Source of the DNA: Alteromonas antoniana
Lineage (GTDB): Bacteria; Pseudomonadota; Gammaproteobacteria; Enterobacterales; Alteromonadaceae
Assembly (NCBI RefSeq): GCF_019249295.1
Contig: NZ_JAESDH010000010.1
Coordinates: 97,203-161,202 of the forward strand
DNA length: 64,000 nt
Direction: 5' to 3'
Shown: in pieces, positions 1 to 10,942 of the stretch
Layout: every line of letters begins with the position of its first letter
How positions within the stretch are numbered: the first letter of the stretch is position 1
Program-made: the position numbers and the translations under genes
Notes under the pieces: model-generated
What the model was told of the DNA's origin: nothing
Databases searched by the model: none
The model's input: the letters and a program-made list of their open reading frames with translations, nothing else

Positions 1-476
1 CGGGTCTGCGGAATCTCCAGTATGGTGAGGCACTGGATTCGTTATTAAACGGGTTAAAGGCAGCGCAGGAGACACTTTGCCAGACGCATGGTAAGTATGT
101 TCCGCTGTTTATTAAAATTGCGCCGGATTTAAACGACAGTGAAATTCAGAGTATTGCGGCGTCTTTACTTAAGACCAAAATGGACGGCGTGATTGCCACC
201 AACACTACCCTTAGCAGGGAGGCCGTGAAAGGGCTGCCACATGCTGATGAAGCCGGCGGTTTAAGCGGCTCTGTTATGACGCAGATGAGCCTTGACGTTA
301 CCCGCAAACTTTCCGATGCGCTGGACAGAGAAATTCCGATCATTGGTGTGGGCGGCATTGATAGCCCTCAGGCAGCTAAGGACCGTCTGCAGGCCGGGGC
401 ATCTCTTGTACAGGTGTATTCCGCCTTTATTTATCAGGGCCCGGCACTCGTTCGCAGCATTGTGAAAGCAATATGA
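1..476 (+). CDS. pyrD: dihydroorotate dehydrogenase (quinone), C-terminal part
   Basis: This is the 3' part of class 2 dihydroorotate dehydrogenase, the membrane-associated flavoenzyme that oxidises dihydroorotate to orotate with quinone in pyrimidine synthesis. The reading frame is open from base 3; the 5' end lies outside the window. About 157 residues are visible, with the FMN/phosphate-binding features [21 protein letters not shown] and GASLVQVYS in the family's order. The stop TGA is at 474-476. The next gene, rlmKL, starts 37 bp downstream on the same strand. Identity is secure from these motifs. Confidence 0.96.
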   Translation, partial: GLRNLQYGEALDSLLNGLKAAQETLCQTHGKYVPLFIKIAPDLNDSEIQSIAASLLKTKMDGVIATNTTLSREAVKGLPHADEAGGLSGSVMTQMSLDVTRKLSDALDREIPIIGVGGIDSPQAAKDRLQAGASLVQVYSAFIYQGPALVRSIVKAI

Positions 477-513
477 TGTCTGCTGCAATACAAAACCGTA
501 ATTTAGGAACGCT

Positions 514-2610
514 ATGAACAGTATTCTTGTCACGTCAAGCCGCGGACTCGATGAACTGGTAAAACAGGAAATTGAAACGCTTTGCCCTGGAGTTGAGGTG
601 AAACTGTCACCCGGTGCTCTGCAGTTCGAAGGCACGCTAGAGCAAGCTTATACATTGTGCCTGTGGTCACGACTCGCCAATCGGGTAGTGTGGGTGCTTA
701 ATAGCGGGAAAGCAGACTCGGAAGAGGCACTTTATCAAACCGCCAGCGACATCGACTGGCAAATGCATATGGATCCCCGTGATACATTGTCGGTGAACTT
801 TACCGGTACTAACCGCGCAATCAGAAATACCCAGTTCGGCGCGGTGAAAATCAAGGATGCGATTGTCGATCATTTCCTGGAAAGTGGTTCACAGCGCCCT
901 AACGTCGAGCGCAGGATGCCTGACTTTCCGGTATACGCAAAATGCCACAGAGACAATGTGATCATCGGGCTGGACTTGTCCGGCACCAGTTTACACCAGC
1001 GGGCCTACCGTCAGGACGCCGGTGAAGCCCCCCTGAAGGAACATATTGCGTGTGCCATGCTCATTAGAAGTGGCTGGACGCAGGACTCCGACAAACCCTT
1101 AGTAGATCTGATGTGTGGCTCTGGAACCATTGCTATTGAAGCGGCCTATATAGCCAGAAATATTGCGCCAGGTATAAAACGTGACTATTGGGGCTTTAAC
1201 CGTTGGCTGGGTCACAATGCAACCATGTGGAACAGTCTGATTGAGCAGGCACTTGCAGGACAAACCGAGGCGAGCTGCAGCATTAATGCGAGCGACGTCA
1301 GCCGTAAATTGATTGCGGTAGCGCGAAAGAATGCGGACGTAGCCGGGGTATTTAATGATATTCAGTTCCATGTTCAGGATGCCACCAAAGCGTCACCACC
1401 AGAGAAAACGCCCGGATATGTGGTAACGAACCCGCCATATGGCGAGCGTCTTGGTGAGCTTACCGACCTCATCCCACTTTTTTCGCACTGGGGTAAGCGT
1501 TTTAAAGAAGCGTGGAAAGACTGGCATGTTTCTTTGCTTAGCAGTAATCGCGACCTTCTCAGAGTCATGAAGTTGCGCGCAGCGAAAGATTACGCCATGA
1601 ATAATGGCAAGCTGGAATGTCGTTTCGTGAACTATGTTATGGACAGCGACAACTGCCAGCAGTTTACCGGTGATGCAGAAGACCATGAGTTTGCTAACCG
1701 GCTACGTAAGAATCTGAAAAAGCGCAAGAGCTGGCTGAAGTCGCAGGATACAAATTGTTACCGTCTTTACGATGCAGATTTGCCAGACTATAACGTCGCC
1801 ATTGACTGCTACGGCGACTGGCTGGTTGTGCAGGAGTATGCGCCGCCCAAGACAGTATCTGAAGATAAGGCACGTCGCAGACTACAGGATGTACTATTGC
1901 ATCTGCCAGCCGTGACAGGTGTGTCTCCACAAAAGATTGCCCTTAAAGTCCGCAGTCAGCAAAAGGGCCAGAAGCAATATGAAAAAATGAGCGAAAAGGG
2001 GAATACTCTCGAAGTCTGGGAAAACGGTGCCCGCTTTATAGTGAATCCGACTGACTATCTGGATACCGGCCTGTTTTTAGATCACAGGGACACGCGACAG
2101 ATAGTAAAAGCGCGTTCGAAAGGCAAGGACGTGCTGAATCTGTTTTCCTACACCGGCAGTGTATCTGTGTTCGCAGCCATGGGAGAAGCGCGCTCGGTCA
2201 CAACGGTAGATATGTCAAAGACCTATCTGGACTGGGCTAAGCAGAATTTCGCACTGAATAGCCTGAAAGGTGCCAATGCATTTATACAGGCCGACTGCAC
2301 TACCTGGCTTGATCAACACGACGGGAAATACGGTTTGATTTTTATTGATCCACCGTCGTTTTCCAATTCAAAACGTATGCAGTCAACCTGGGATGTACAG
2401 CGCGATCATGTCGCGATGCTAAAAAGCGCAGTGAAGTGCCTTGCACCGGGCGGGACGATAATATTTTCCAATAACCGTAAAGGGTTTAAGCTCGATAATA
2501 ACGCCGTTGAGGCGCTCGGTTTACAGATAGAAGATATTACGCATGACACCATACCTGAAGATTTCAAAAAGGCGTCGCCGATTCATAAGTGCTGGATCCT
2601 GCAGTCATGA
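514..2610 (+). CDS. rlmL: bifunctional 23S rRNA methyltransferase RlmKL
   Basis: The 698-residue protein is a fused 23S rRNA methyltransferase. By family knowledge the N-terminal RlmL half makes m2G2445 and the C-terminal RlmK half makes m7G2069, both with S-adenosylmethionine. An N-terminal THUMP-type RNA-binding region is followed by the first methyltransferase domain with the catalytic NPPYGERLG motif at about residue 306. The second Rossmann domain carries DPPSFSNSKR at about residue 612. Length matches the E. coli enzyme (about 702). The stop overlaps the ATG of the next gene in an ATGA, so the two are probably translationally coupled. Confidence 0.96.
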   Translation: MNSILVTSSRGLDELVKQEIETLCPGVEVKLSPGALQFEGTLEQAYTLCLWSRLANRVVWVLNSGKADSEEALYQTASDIDWQMHMDPRDTLSVNFTGTNRAIRNTQFGAVKIKDAIVDHFLESGSQRPNVERRMPDFPVYAKCHRDNVIIGLDLSGTSLHQRAYRQDAGEAPLKEHIACAMLIRSGWTQDSDKPLVDLMCGSGTIAIEAAYIARNIAPGIKRDYWGFNRWLGHNATMWNSLIEQALAGQTEASCSINASDVSRKLIAVARKNADVAGVFNDIQFHVQDATKASPPEKTPGYVVTNPPYGERLGELTDLIPLFSHWGKRFKEAWKDWHVSLLSSNRDLLRVMKLRAAKDYAMNNGKLECRFVNYVMDSDNCQQFTGDAEDHEFANRLRKNLKKRKSWLKSQDTNCYRLYDADLPDYNVAIDCYGDWLVVQEYAPPKTVSEDKARRRLQDVLLHLPAVTGVSPQKIALKVRSQQKGQKQYEKMSEKGNTLEVWENGARFIVNPTDYLDTGLFLDHRDTRQIVKARSKGKDVLNLFSYTGSVSVFAAMGEARSVTTVDMSKTYLDWAKQNFALNSLKGANAFIQADCTTWLDQHDGKYGLIFIDPPSFSNSKRMQSTWDVQRDHVAMLKSAVKCLAPGGTIIFSNNRKGFKLDNNAVEALGLQIEDITHDTIPEDFKKASPIHKCWILQS

Positions 2611-2836
2611 AGATACTGTTTTACACCGGTCCGCACTGCGAGCTTTGCGACCTGGCTCAACAGGAGCTAGAAAAAACCACACGTTATTCATCGCTTGAAA
2701 TAGAGATGCGCAACGTGAGAGACAATACCCAGTGGTATCACTATTACGGTGTCCGTATTCCGGTGCTTAAACGCGTCGATAACGATAATGAAATAGGCTG
2801 GCCATTTGACAGCCAGATGCTGGAGGCATTTCTACA

Positions 2837-2840
<4 letters not shown>
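2607..2840 (+). CDS. glutaredoxin-like protein (DUF836 family)
   Basis: A 77-residue thioredoxin-fold protein with a CELC redox-type motif near the N terminus (GPHCELCDLA) and the cis-proline segment RIPVLKR. The ATG at 2607 overlaps the rlmKL stop (ATGA), so I prefer it to the longer upstream start. It also overlaps the uup GTG start by 4 bp at its own stop, giving a tight rlmKL-DUF836-uup operon. DUF836 proteins commonly occur here in gammaproteobacteria. The substrate is unknown; a thiol-disulfide role is inferred from the fold only. Confidence 0.88.
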
Positions 2841-4777
<1,937 letters not shown>

Positions 4778-4789
4778 ATAGGATTTTAA

Positions 4790-6487
4790 ATGAAACGAAC
4801 TCAGCTTGCCGCTGCCGTATTGCTGGCATCAGGTAGCTTTTCAGCAGCTGCCGCAACGTATTCGGTAACGCCGTTACCCGTTAATGATAAAGCCAAATAT
4901 ACATTTGGCTATTCCATCGATAACAGTGGCTTTGTATTGGCCACAACACAGTTAGAATACAATCCACCAGTGAATATTGAACTGGTGGAAGCAGGCGGTT
5001 TTTTCGATCGCTCTGACGTTAGCCTGGAAAACCGCGAAGATACCATGGAAGGCGTATTCACTGATTCCGATTACACGACCGTAGTAAATTTCCTACTCAA
5101 CAACCGCGGAAGCGGAAGAACCCAGCAATTAGCAAGCTACCGCAGCTATATCATGGACACCGCTGATGTCGAGCTGGTGCCTGGGTATGATGAAGTTACT
5201 GACATGTTTGACGGCTACACCCATTCTGTGGTGACAGTTGCCCGGGACAGTCTCGCAGGCGATTATCTGGTGGGGACATCGGAAGGTTTGTTCAAGACAC
5301 TGGAGTACACCAACGAATCTGACACTACCGTACTCTACACTTACAGTGATATGGTTCAGCAGGCGTTTGTTCAGGTTAACGGAGAAACAAAGCGGCTGGC
5401 CCCAACAGATACCTTGCTCGGGGGAACCAGCCACGCCTATGCGATTAACCAAAATCTTCAGGTTGCAGGCTACGGCTCCGCATCCTATTCAGAAAATCTG
5501 CAGCCTTTGATTGACGACTGTTATGATGATGAAGAGCGCGCTGACGAGCCTGTTGAATATTGCCTGAGAAGAGTCAAGGCCACGCGTAATTTTCTGTTTC
5601 CTATCCTGAATACGCATATCTGGCAGCTGGACGCAGCTGGCGAGGTTATCTCAACGCAAGTCTACCCGCTGCTTTTCGAACCAGAAGAAGATGATGACGT
5701 AGGGTATTTCACCCGGGCTTTTGATATTAACGCACAAGGTATTGCTGTAGGAGATGCGGCTACTGGAGAGCGCGTCAGGGTTCAGCGTCCTAACTCGACA
5801 GGAGCTTCAAATGAAGACGAAGTGGTTGCAGTTACCTTCTTTGATGGCGAAACTACCGAGTTCCTTCCTCGCGAGGAAAACTTAAAAAGTAATGCCGTTG
5901 CAATTAATGATAACAACTGGGTAACGGGTAGCGTACTGCGCGCTGTATCAACGGTAGCCCGCGATCGTTTATTTGTTTACAACCTTGATACAGAAGAAGC
6001 TCGTTACCCACAAGGGTTCTTCAATAACGCTGCGGTGTTCCCATCGGCTATTAATAACAACAATATCGTTGTAGGCCGTTCAGAGTTTGAGGCTACGACC
6101 GATGGTGTGCGTGAAACCCGTGCCTTTATGTATGACCTTGAAACCGATACGCTAACCAACCTGAATACGCTTATTGGGTGTGATAGCCCCTATACGTTAG
6201 TGGATGCTGTTGCTATCAATGATGACAACGAAATTGTTGTAAATGCGCGCGTCAGCCAAAACGCCACTTACATTACAGGCAATGAGATCGTAAATGACGA
6301 AGGGGAAGCATCTGAAGTGGATAATATTGTTGCACTTCGCATGACCCCCATTGCCAATGGTGAAATTGAAGACTGTGCAGTAGAAAGCCAGGAAGAAGAA
6401 AAGTATGAACGAAAGGGAGCTGCAATCAATGTATTGTGGTTGGGATTGCTGGGTTTAGCTATTGGTTTCAGACGTCGTCTGCGCTAA
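4790..6487 (+). CDS. exported DUF3466-family protein
   Basis: A 565-residue secreted protein of unknown function, 12 bp downstream of uup. It has a clear signal peptide ending near AAAATYS and ends with a hydrophobic helix followed by FRRRLR. That tail has the shape of a GlyGly-CTERM/rhombosortase sorting signal, although the usual Gly-Gly pair is replaced by KGAA. The middle contains repeated segments such as AYAINQNLQVAGYG, AFDINAQGIAVGDA and AVAINDNNWVTGS. These fit the DUF3466 beta-propeller-like repeats. The protein is acidic, as expected for an exported marine protein. DUF3466 genes follow uup in many Alteromonadales and Vibrionales. Confidence 0.85.
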   Translation: MKRTQLAAAVLLASGSFSAAAATYSVTPLPVNDKAKYTFGYSIDNSGFVLATTQLEYNPPVNIELVEAGGFFDRSDVSLENREDTMEGVFTDSDYTTVVNFLLNNRGSGRTQQLASYRSYIMDTADVELVPGYDEVTDMFDGYTHSVVTVARDSLAGDYLVGTSEGLFKTLEYTNESDTTVLYTYSDMVQQAFVQVNGETKRLAPTDTLLGGTSHAYAINQNLQVAGYGSASYSENLQPLIDDCYDDEERADEPVEYCLRRVKATRNFLFPILNTHIWQLDAAGEVISTQVYPLLFEPEEDDDVGYFTRAFDINAQGIAVGDAATGERVRVQRPNSTGASNEDEVVAVTFFDGETTEFLPREENLKSNAVAINDNNWVTGSVLRAVSTVARDRLFVYNLDTEEARYPQGFFNNAAVFPSAINNNNIVVGRSEFEATTDGVRETRAFMYDLETDTLTNLNTLIGCDSPYTLVDAVAINDDNEIVVNARVSQNATYITGNEIVNDEGEASEVDNIVALRMTPIANGEIEDCAVESQEEEKYERKGAAINVLWLGLLGLAIGFRRRLR

Positions 6488-6525
6488 AAGTTTTCCCGTC
6501 TTATAAAGAAAAATCCTTTTTCATG

Positions 6526-6552
6526 GGCCGCTTATATTAAGCGGCCTTTTTT
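6526..6552 (+). terminator. intrinsic terminator after the DUF3466 gene
   Basis: A perfect 9-bp stem GGCCGCTTA / TAAGCGGCC with a 3-nt loop is followed directly by a run of T. It lies 38 bp after the stop codon and closes the rlmKL-uup-DUF3466 transcription unit. The 240 bp between it and rmf hold no other gene that I can support. Confidence 0.85.
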
Positions 6553-6794
6553 ATGTGTTTTTATTTTAACCAGCGTCATAATTATGAAAAAAAAATGTAA
6601 CGTAAAAAGCGTATTGACCTCATTAGGTTAGAGGTTGTCAAGTAAGAAGTTTTTTAATTGCTCTTGAACCAATTCTGACTCTGCACTATCTAAGTAATGT
6701 GCACGATAAACATTCACGGCACTTCCACTAAATGATTTGTTGCCAGCGCCTGTGGTTTTATCGGTGTACGTTAACCAAGAAAAGAGGCTAATCA

Positions 6795-6971
6795 ATGAAA
6801 AGACAAAAAAGAGATAAATTGACCCGCGCCCATGCAAAAGGGTATCAGGCAGGAATCACTGGTCGCTCCAAGGAGCTTTGTCCCTTTCAGCAATTTGATG
6901 CGAGATCGCAATGGTTAGGAGGATGGCGCGAGGCGGTTGAAGACAGACAACTGGGATTCAACGTCAGGTAA
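6795..6971 (+). CDS. rmf: ribosome modulation factor
   Basis: A 58-residue protein beginning MKRQKRDKL and containing GYQAGITGRSKELCPF and SQWLGGWREA, all hallmark segments of ribosome modulation factor. RMF dimerises 70S ribosomes into inactive 100S particles in stationary phase. Length is close to the E. coli protein (55). The ATG at 6795 has an AAGAGG ribosome-binding site 7 bp upstream. It is convergent with fabA, as in other gammaproteobacteria. Confidence 0.95.
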   Translation: MKRQKRDKLTRAHAKGYQAGITGRSKELCPFQQFDARSQWLGGWREAVEDRQLGFNVR

Positions 6972-7000
6972 AGGTCATCTCTTTCGAGTTAACTTTCAAC

Positions 7001-7026
7001 AAAGCCCCTTTACGGGGCTTTTTTTG
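7001..7026. terminator. terminator between convergent rmf and fabA
   Basis: An 8-bp stem AAAGCCCC / GGGGCTTT with a 5-nt loop is followed by six or more T on the + strand. It sits between the rmf stop and the fabA stop. It serves rmf best and may also work for fabA, because an A-run precedes part of the stem. Confidence 0.8.
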
Positions 7027-7049
7027 TATTTATTGATAAAGCAGCTGAT

Positions 7050-7568
7050 TCAGAACTTAGAGGTGTCCTGAAACAAGCCCACTTTTAAATCTTTCGCTGT
7101 GTAGATAACGCGGCCGTCGACTTCTACCGTTCCGTCAGCAAGTCCCATAAAGAGTTTTCTTTTCACTACACGCTTCATAGTGATGCGATAGGTCACTTTT
7201 TTCGCTGTAGGAAGAATTTGTCCGGTAAACTTCACCTCACCAACACCTAACGCCCGGCCTTTACCCGGACCACCGCTCCAACCCAGAAAAAAGCCAACGA
7301 GTTGCCACATGGCATCCAGGCCCAGGCAGCCAGGCATAACCGGATCGCCGGGGAAGTGGCAATCGAAAAACCACAGGTCGGGAGTGATGTCCAGTTCCGC
7401 CACGATCTCGCCTTTACCATGCTCACCGCCATCTTCGGTAATGCTCGCCACCCGGTCCATCATAAGCATATTGGGTGCGGGTAGCTGGCTGTTTCCCGGT
7501 CCGAACATTTCGCCGCGACTACAGGCTAATAAATCTTCACGATCAAAACTGTTTTGTTTGTCTGACAT
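7050..7568 (-). CDS. fabA: 3-hydroxyacyl-ACP dehydratase/isomerase FabA
   Basis: The 172-residue protein is the dehydratase-isomerase that introduces the cis double bond at the C10 stage of bacterial unsaturated fatty acid synthesis. The hot-dog fold signature [20 protein letters not shown] carries the catalytic His71 and Asp85 (E. coli His70 and Asp84). The length matches E. coli FabA (172). The start is the ATG at 7568; the promoter region lies in the 135 bp up to the divergent small gene at 7704. Confidence 0.97.
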   Translation of the reverse strand: MSDKQNSFDREDLLACSRGEMFGPGNSQLPAPNMLMMDRVASITEDGGEHGKGEIVAELDITPDLWFFDCHFPGDPVMPGCLGLDAMWQLVGFFLGWSGGPGKGRALGVGEVKFTGQILPTAKKVTYRITMKRVVKRKLFMGLADGTVEVDGRVIYTAKDLKVGLFQDTSKF

Positions 7569-7703
7569 TCGCTTCTCAATTGATTGATAAAAAACTTACG
7601 CGGGTAATTTAGCGAACACTTGTACGCTAAACAACTCCGAACAGTAATTTTTATGATAAATCGGCCGTGTTACACTGCGTTTTCAATTTAGGAAAAGCAC
7701 ACA

Positions 7704-7964
7704 ATGGCAGAAAATAAAAAGTCTAACTCATCTGCAAATGCAGAAAAACAGCGTCGTTTCCGGGAGCGTCAGAAAGCTGCTGGTAAAAAGCTGGTGAGGG
7801 GGTATGTGACCTCTGACGCAATGAAATGCTATGACGAAATTCGTGATAAAACAGGCTGGAGCGATTCAGACGTGCTGTCTAACTCTCTGAGACTGATGTA
7901 TGCCGCATACAAGTGCGGGCAGATTAAATTACTTAATGAATGGTTAAAAGACCACGGCAGATAA
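7704..7964 (+). CDS. small conserved-looking protein of unknown function
   Basis: An 86-residue basic protein that I do not recognise. The N terminus is highly charged (KQRRFRERQKAAGKKL). It is followed by a segment with the pattern of a ribbon-helix-helix DNA-binding domain: a short strand (KLVRGYVT) and two helices (MKCYDEIRDKTGWS, SDVLSNSLRLMYAAYKCG). The ATG has an AGGAAAAG stretch upstream. It is divergent from fabA and stands alone. The DNA-binding suggestion is inference from charge and helix pattern. Confidence 0.65.
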   Translation: MAENKKSNSSANAEKQRRFRERQKAAGKKLVRGYVTSDAMKCYDEIRDKTGWSDSDVLSNSLRLMYAAYKCGQIKLLNEWLKDHGR

Positions 7965-8088
7965 CCAGCAAATGCGCTGTTGACCCATTTCAATACAGAT
8001 AGCGCTTCTCTTTTTCCAGTGGTTATCAGTATCAAGTGCGCATAGCTCACTCGAACATACTCTGCGTGGTTGTTCGACGTTATAAACG

Positions 8089-9597
8089 CTAGCGGTGGCC
8101 AGCGGCCTGCCTGCGACTGGGGCTGTCAGGAAGTGTATGTCGTCTGAGGATCCGTTTTGCTTCTTTTTTCACATCGTCACGTTCGCGATATGACCACAGG
8201 CGCTCCCGGGCATCGCTGTAAGCTTTCTGTACATCAATAACAGGGCATTCATAGCGGTCGGGAATTGTGGTTCCCAACATGGCTTTTTCTAACGGCGGCA
8301 TTAGCCAGGGGGCGGCAATATAGTGTGCCGGTACCTGAGATAATTCAGGAACCCATTTGCGGATAAATTCGCCATTGGGATCTAATTTCTCAGCCTGACT
8401 TACCGGGTTGTAAAGACGGATAGTATTGGTACCGGTAATGCCTGCCTGCATCTGAATTTGCGGATAGTGAATACCAGGTTCAAAATCCAGAAATACCGAT
8501 GCCAGATATTCTGCTGCATGCGCCCAATGAACATTCAGGTGATGACACAGAAAGCTGGTTACCATCGCCCGCATTCTGAAATTACTGTATCCGGTGGCAT
8601 TCAGCGCGCGCATGCACGCATCGACTAACGGCACACCGGTTTCTCCTTTCGCCCACAACGTAAACCGGCGATGCGCCTCAGGGCCATCTATATAAGGAAA
8701 TTTCTGGTAGGCACGATTCAGCGAAACATGTTGCATCAGGTGTTCGCTCTCAAATTTCTGAACAAAATGATCATGCCAGGCCAGTCGTGATGTAAAGGCC
8801 TGTACCGGACGTTTCCAGCTTGCGTCTTTCAGATTTTGGTTGTTTCTGATGTAGGTCAGCACCTGTCTTATTGAGAGGTTTCCCCACGCCAGATATGGAC
8901 TTAGTCTGCTACAACTGATGCGCGATTGAATAGGGGACGAAATATGACGATGGTAGTGCTTACCGCGTTCTGCAAAGAAATGCTTCATCGCGTGCCATGC
9001 ACGGCGCTCACCGCCTGTTTGCATATCAGGATGGCCAGAGGGAAAAACATACCTTCCGGCTTGCAGGTGAATTATCTGCGAATCGTTTACCCAATACACT
9101 TCCGACAGTCTGGGATCGCGGGTTGGTTGGGCATTGACTGAATGCCAGTGTCGTTGCCAGTTATTTCTGTGGGGCAGGGCACGTATTACCGCTCCATAGG
9201 GTAACTCGTCCCAGGTTATTTGTTTTTCCCGGCACCAGTCAGCCATTGCTTTATCGCGAGCAAAGGTCCACGCCAGACCAACCTCTTCATGACTTACTAT
9301 GTACTGTATTTCTATTTGCGTTCGCAGATAGTCAAACGCCTCTGTTGCGCTGGCATGTAACACCAGCACTGAAGTAGAGAATGACGATAATTGCGCATTG
9401 AGGCAGGCAATACTCTCACCGATAAACGCCATGTGTCTGTCGCTGTAATGCGGATCGCGTTCATATTCAGGCTCGACGATAAACAGCAGCAATACCGGGA
9501 GTCCTGTCAGCGAGGCCTGCGCCAGAGGTGCATGGTCGCGTAATCTGAAGTCACGTTTAAGCCAGACGACAGTGACTGGTTCGTTTATTTCAGCCAT
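8089..9597 (-). CDS. atypical cryptochrome/photolyase-family flavoprotein
   Basis: The 502-residue protein has an N-terminal photolyase alpha/beta domain ([14 protein letters not shown]) and a C-terminal FAD-binding domain ([32 protein letters not shown]). It is neither a class I CPD photolyase nor a DASH protein. Where those have the flavin-facing DxxxASN..W segment, this one reads [18 protein letters not shown] gapless alignment with the class I enzyme at 10943 puts His377 in place of the Asn next to flavin N5, and Ile381 in place of the proximal Trp of the electron-transfer chain. The start overlaps the stop of the DASH gene by 13 bp, so the two form an operon. Substrate and function (repair or signalling) cannot be told from sequence. 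Confidence 0.85.
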   Translation of the reverse strand: MAEINEPVTVVWLKRDFRLRDHAPLAQASLTGLPVLLLFIVEPEYERDPHYSDRHMAFIGESIACLNAQLSSFSTSVLVLHASATEAFDYLRTQIEIQYIVSHEEVGLAWTFARDKAMADWCREKQITWDELPYGAVIRALPHRNNWQRHWHSVNAQPTRDPRLSEVYWVNDSQIIHLQAGRYVFPSGHPDMQTGGERRAWHAMKHFFAERGKHYHRHISSPIQSRISCSRLSPYLAWGNLSIRQVLTYIRNNQNLKDASWKRPVQAFTSRLAWHDHFVQKFESEHLMQHVSLNRAYQKFPYIDGPEAHRRFTLWAKGETGVPLVDACMRALNATGYSNFRMRAMVTSFLCHHLNVHWAHAAEYLASVFLDFEPGIHYPQIQMQAGITGTNTIRLYNPVSQAEKLDPNGEFIRKWVPELSQVPAHYIAAPWLMPPLEKAMLGTTIPDRYECPVIDVQKAYSDARERLWSYRERDDVKKEAKRILRRHTLPDSPSRRQAAGHR

Positions 9598-10853
9598 GTT
9601 GCTCTGAAACTGCCGTCCTTGTCGTAAAAGTCGGCCTGTTTTTTGAGATCAAATCGCCGGTGACCACGGGGATCGCTACCTACACCAGCCAGATAAAGCC
9701 AGTTTCCCCAGTTGCTGGCAACATCATAATCTATCAGTTGCTTTTCAAAGTAAGCCGCCCCTGAACGCCAGTCATGATCCAACTCGTGCACCAGACAACT
9801 GGCAACAAGCTGGCGTCCGCGGTTAGACATATAGCCGGTCTGGTTCAGCTGTCGCATACAAGCGTCAACGATGTCATAGCCTGTATTGCCGTCGCACCAG
9901 CGCTTAAGTGTTTGTTTATCAAAACGGGTGTCAGGTGTGTTGTCCTGAAAACCTGAATAAGCAAACCAGTCGGCACCATGTTTCATTTGTAACCAGTGAA
10001 AGAACTCACGCCACAGCAACTCAAAAAAGATCCAATAAGTAGATTCATTTTGCTCTACGTCTTCTTCATAGCGGCGTAGACGCTGATAAACCGTTCTGGG
10101 CGACAGCGAACCGTTTGCCAGCCAGGGCGAGAACTTGGTAGAGGGAAGCCAGCCATCCATGTCGTTACGGGTCTTTTTGTATTCGGATGCTGCACGGGTT
10201 TCGCCAAAATAATATTGCAGATGCGTTGTGCCCGCAGACTCTCCTCCTTTGAAATTCCCGTTATTACCTTCCGGGTCTAATGATAGTGACTCACACTGAG
10301 TATCTAAAGCCGGTGGCAATGCGGTAACGGTTTCAGCAGGGGACGACACGTCTGCGTATTTTTCGACTTTCTTTCTGAACGCCGTAAATACGTTCGGCAT
10401 ATCGTTAATCTCAAAAGGCAGTGCCTCCTCATTAAACAACGTACCTGACTGTTCAGAAGCGATTTTCAGGCTCGTTACCGACGCTCTTATTTGCGCCACA
10501 GACTGACGTTCATAAAAGCCACCATCAGCGGTGACACCGAGCACATCAACTTTCAACTGCTCACACAACGACGCAATTTGTCTGGCTTCACAGCTCTCAT
10601 CACGCTCAACAATCAGTAAATCAGAACCGATAGCTTGCAGCGCATCGCGAAGCGCCAACAATGACTGATCACGAAACAGCTTCTGACACTGGCCGTCACC
10701 AAACTCGTCGGGCACATGAGAAGAAGTATAGGGCTTAGGATAGAGATAGACGCAGGTCATAGCGTCGACTTGCTCTGACAATGCCGATAACGCCGGGTTG
10801 TCATGCAAACGCAGGTCGTGACGAAACCAGAAAAGTCCGTGGATTTTTTTCAT
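9585..10853 (-). CDS. DASH-family cryptochrome
   Basis: A 422-residue member of the Cry-DASH family, which binds FAD and an antenna and repairs CPD lesions in single-stranded DNA. It begins with [15 protein letters not shown], carries [13 protein letters not shown], and has the DASH-specific C-terminal stretch [22 protein letters not shown]. It lacks the long C-terminal extension of some DASH proteins. It is first in a two-gene minus-strand operon and divergent from the CPD photolyase gene, with about 89 bp of shared promoter region. Confidence 0.93.
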   Translation of the reverse strand: MKKIHGLFWFRHDLRLHDNPALSALSEQVDAMTCVYLYPKPYTSSHVPDEFGDGQCQKLFRDQSLLALRDALQAIGSDLLIVERDESCEARQIASLCEQLKVDVLGVTADGGFYERQSVAQIRASVTSLKIASEQSGTLFNEEALPFEINDMPNVFTAFRKKVEKYADVSSPAETVTALPPALDTQCESLSLDPEGNNGNFKGGESAGTTHLQYYFGETRAASEYKKTRNDMDGWLPSTKFSPWLANGSLSPRTVYQRLRRYEEDVEQNESTYWIFFELLWREFFHWLQMKHGADWFAYSGFQDNTPDTRFDKQTLKRWCDGNTGYDIVDACMRQLNQTGYMSNRGRQLVASCLVHELDHDWRSGAAYFEKQLIDYDVASNWGNWLYLAGVGSDPRGHRRFDLKKQADFYDKDGSFRATWLK

Positions 10854-10942
10854 AATTTAAGGCTTATAATTTGGTTTTTTACAGATCTCCTGTGCAAAAG
10901 TTACGTAATAGAAGGGCAAGAAGACTAATAATAAGGACAAAA

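Noticed and set aside
6628..6837. 69-codon minus-strand frame covering the rmf 5' region
   Set aside because: Its start is antisense to rmf, which is unmistakable on the other strand; no family features.
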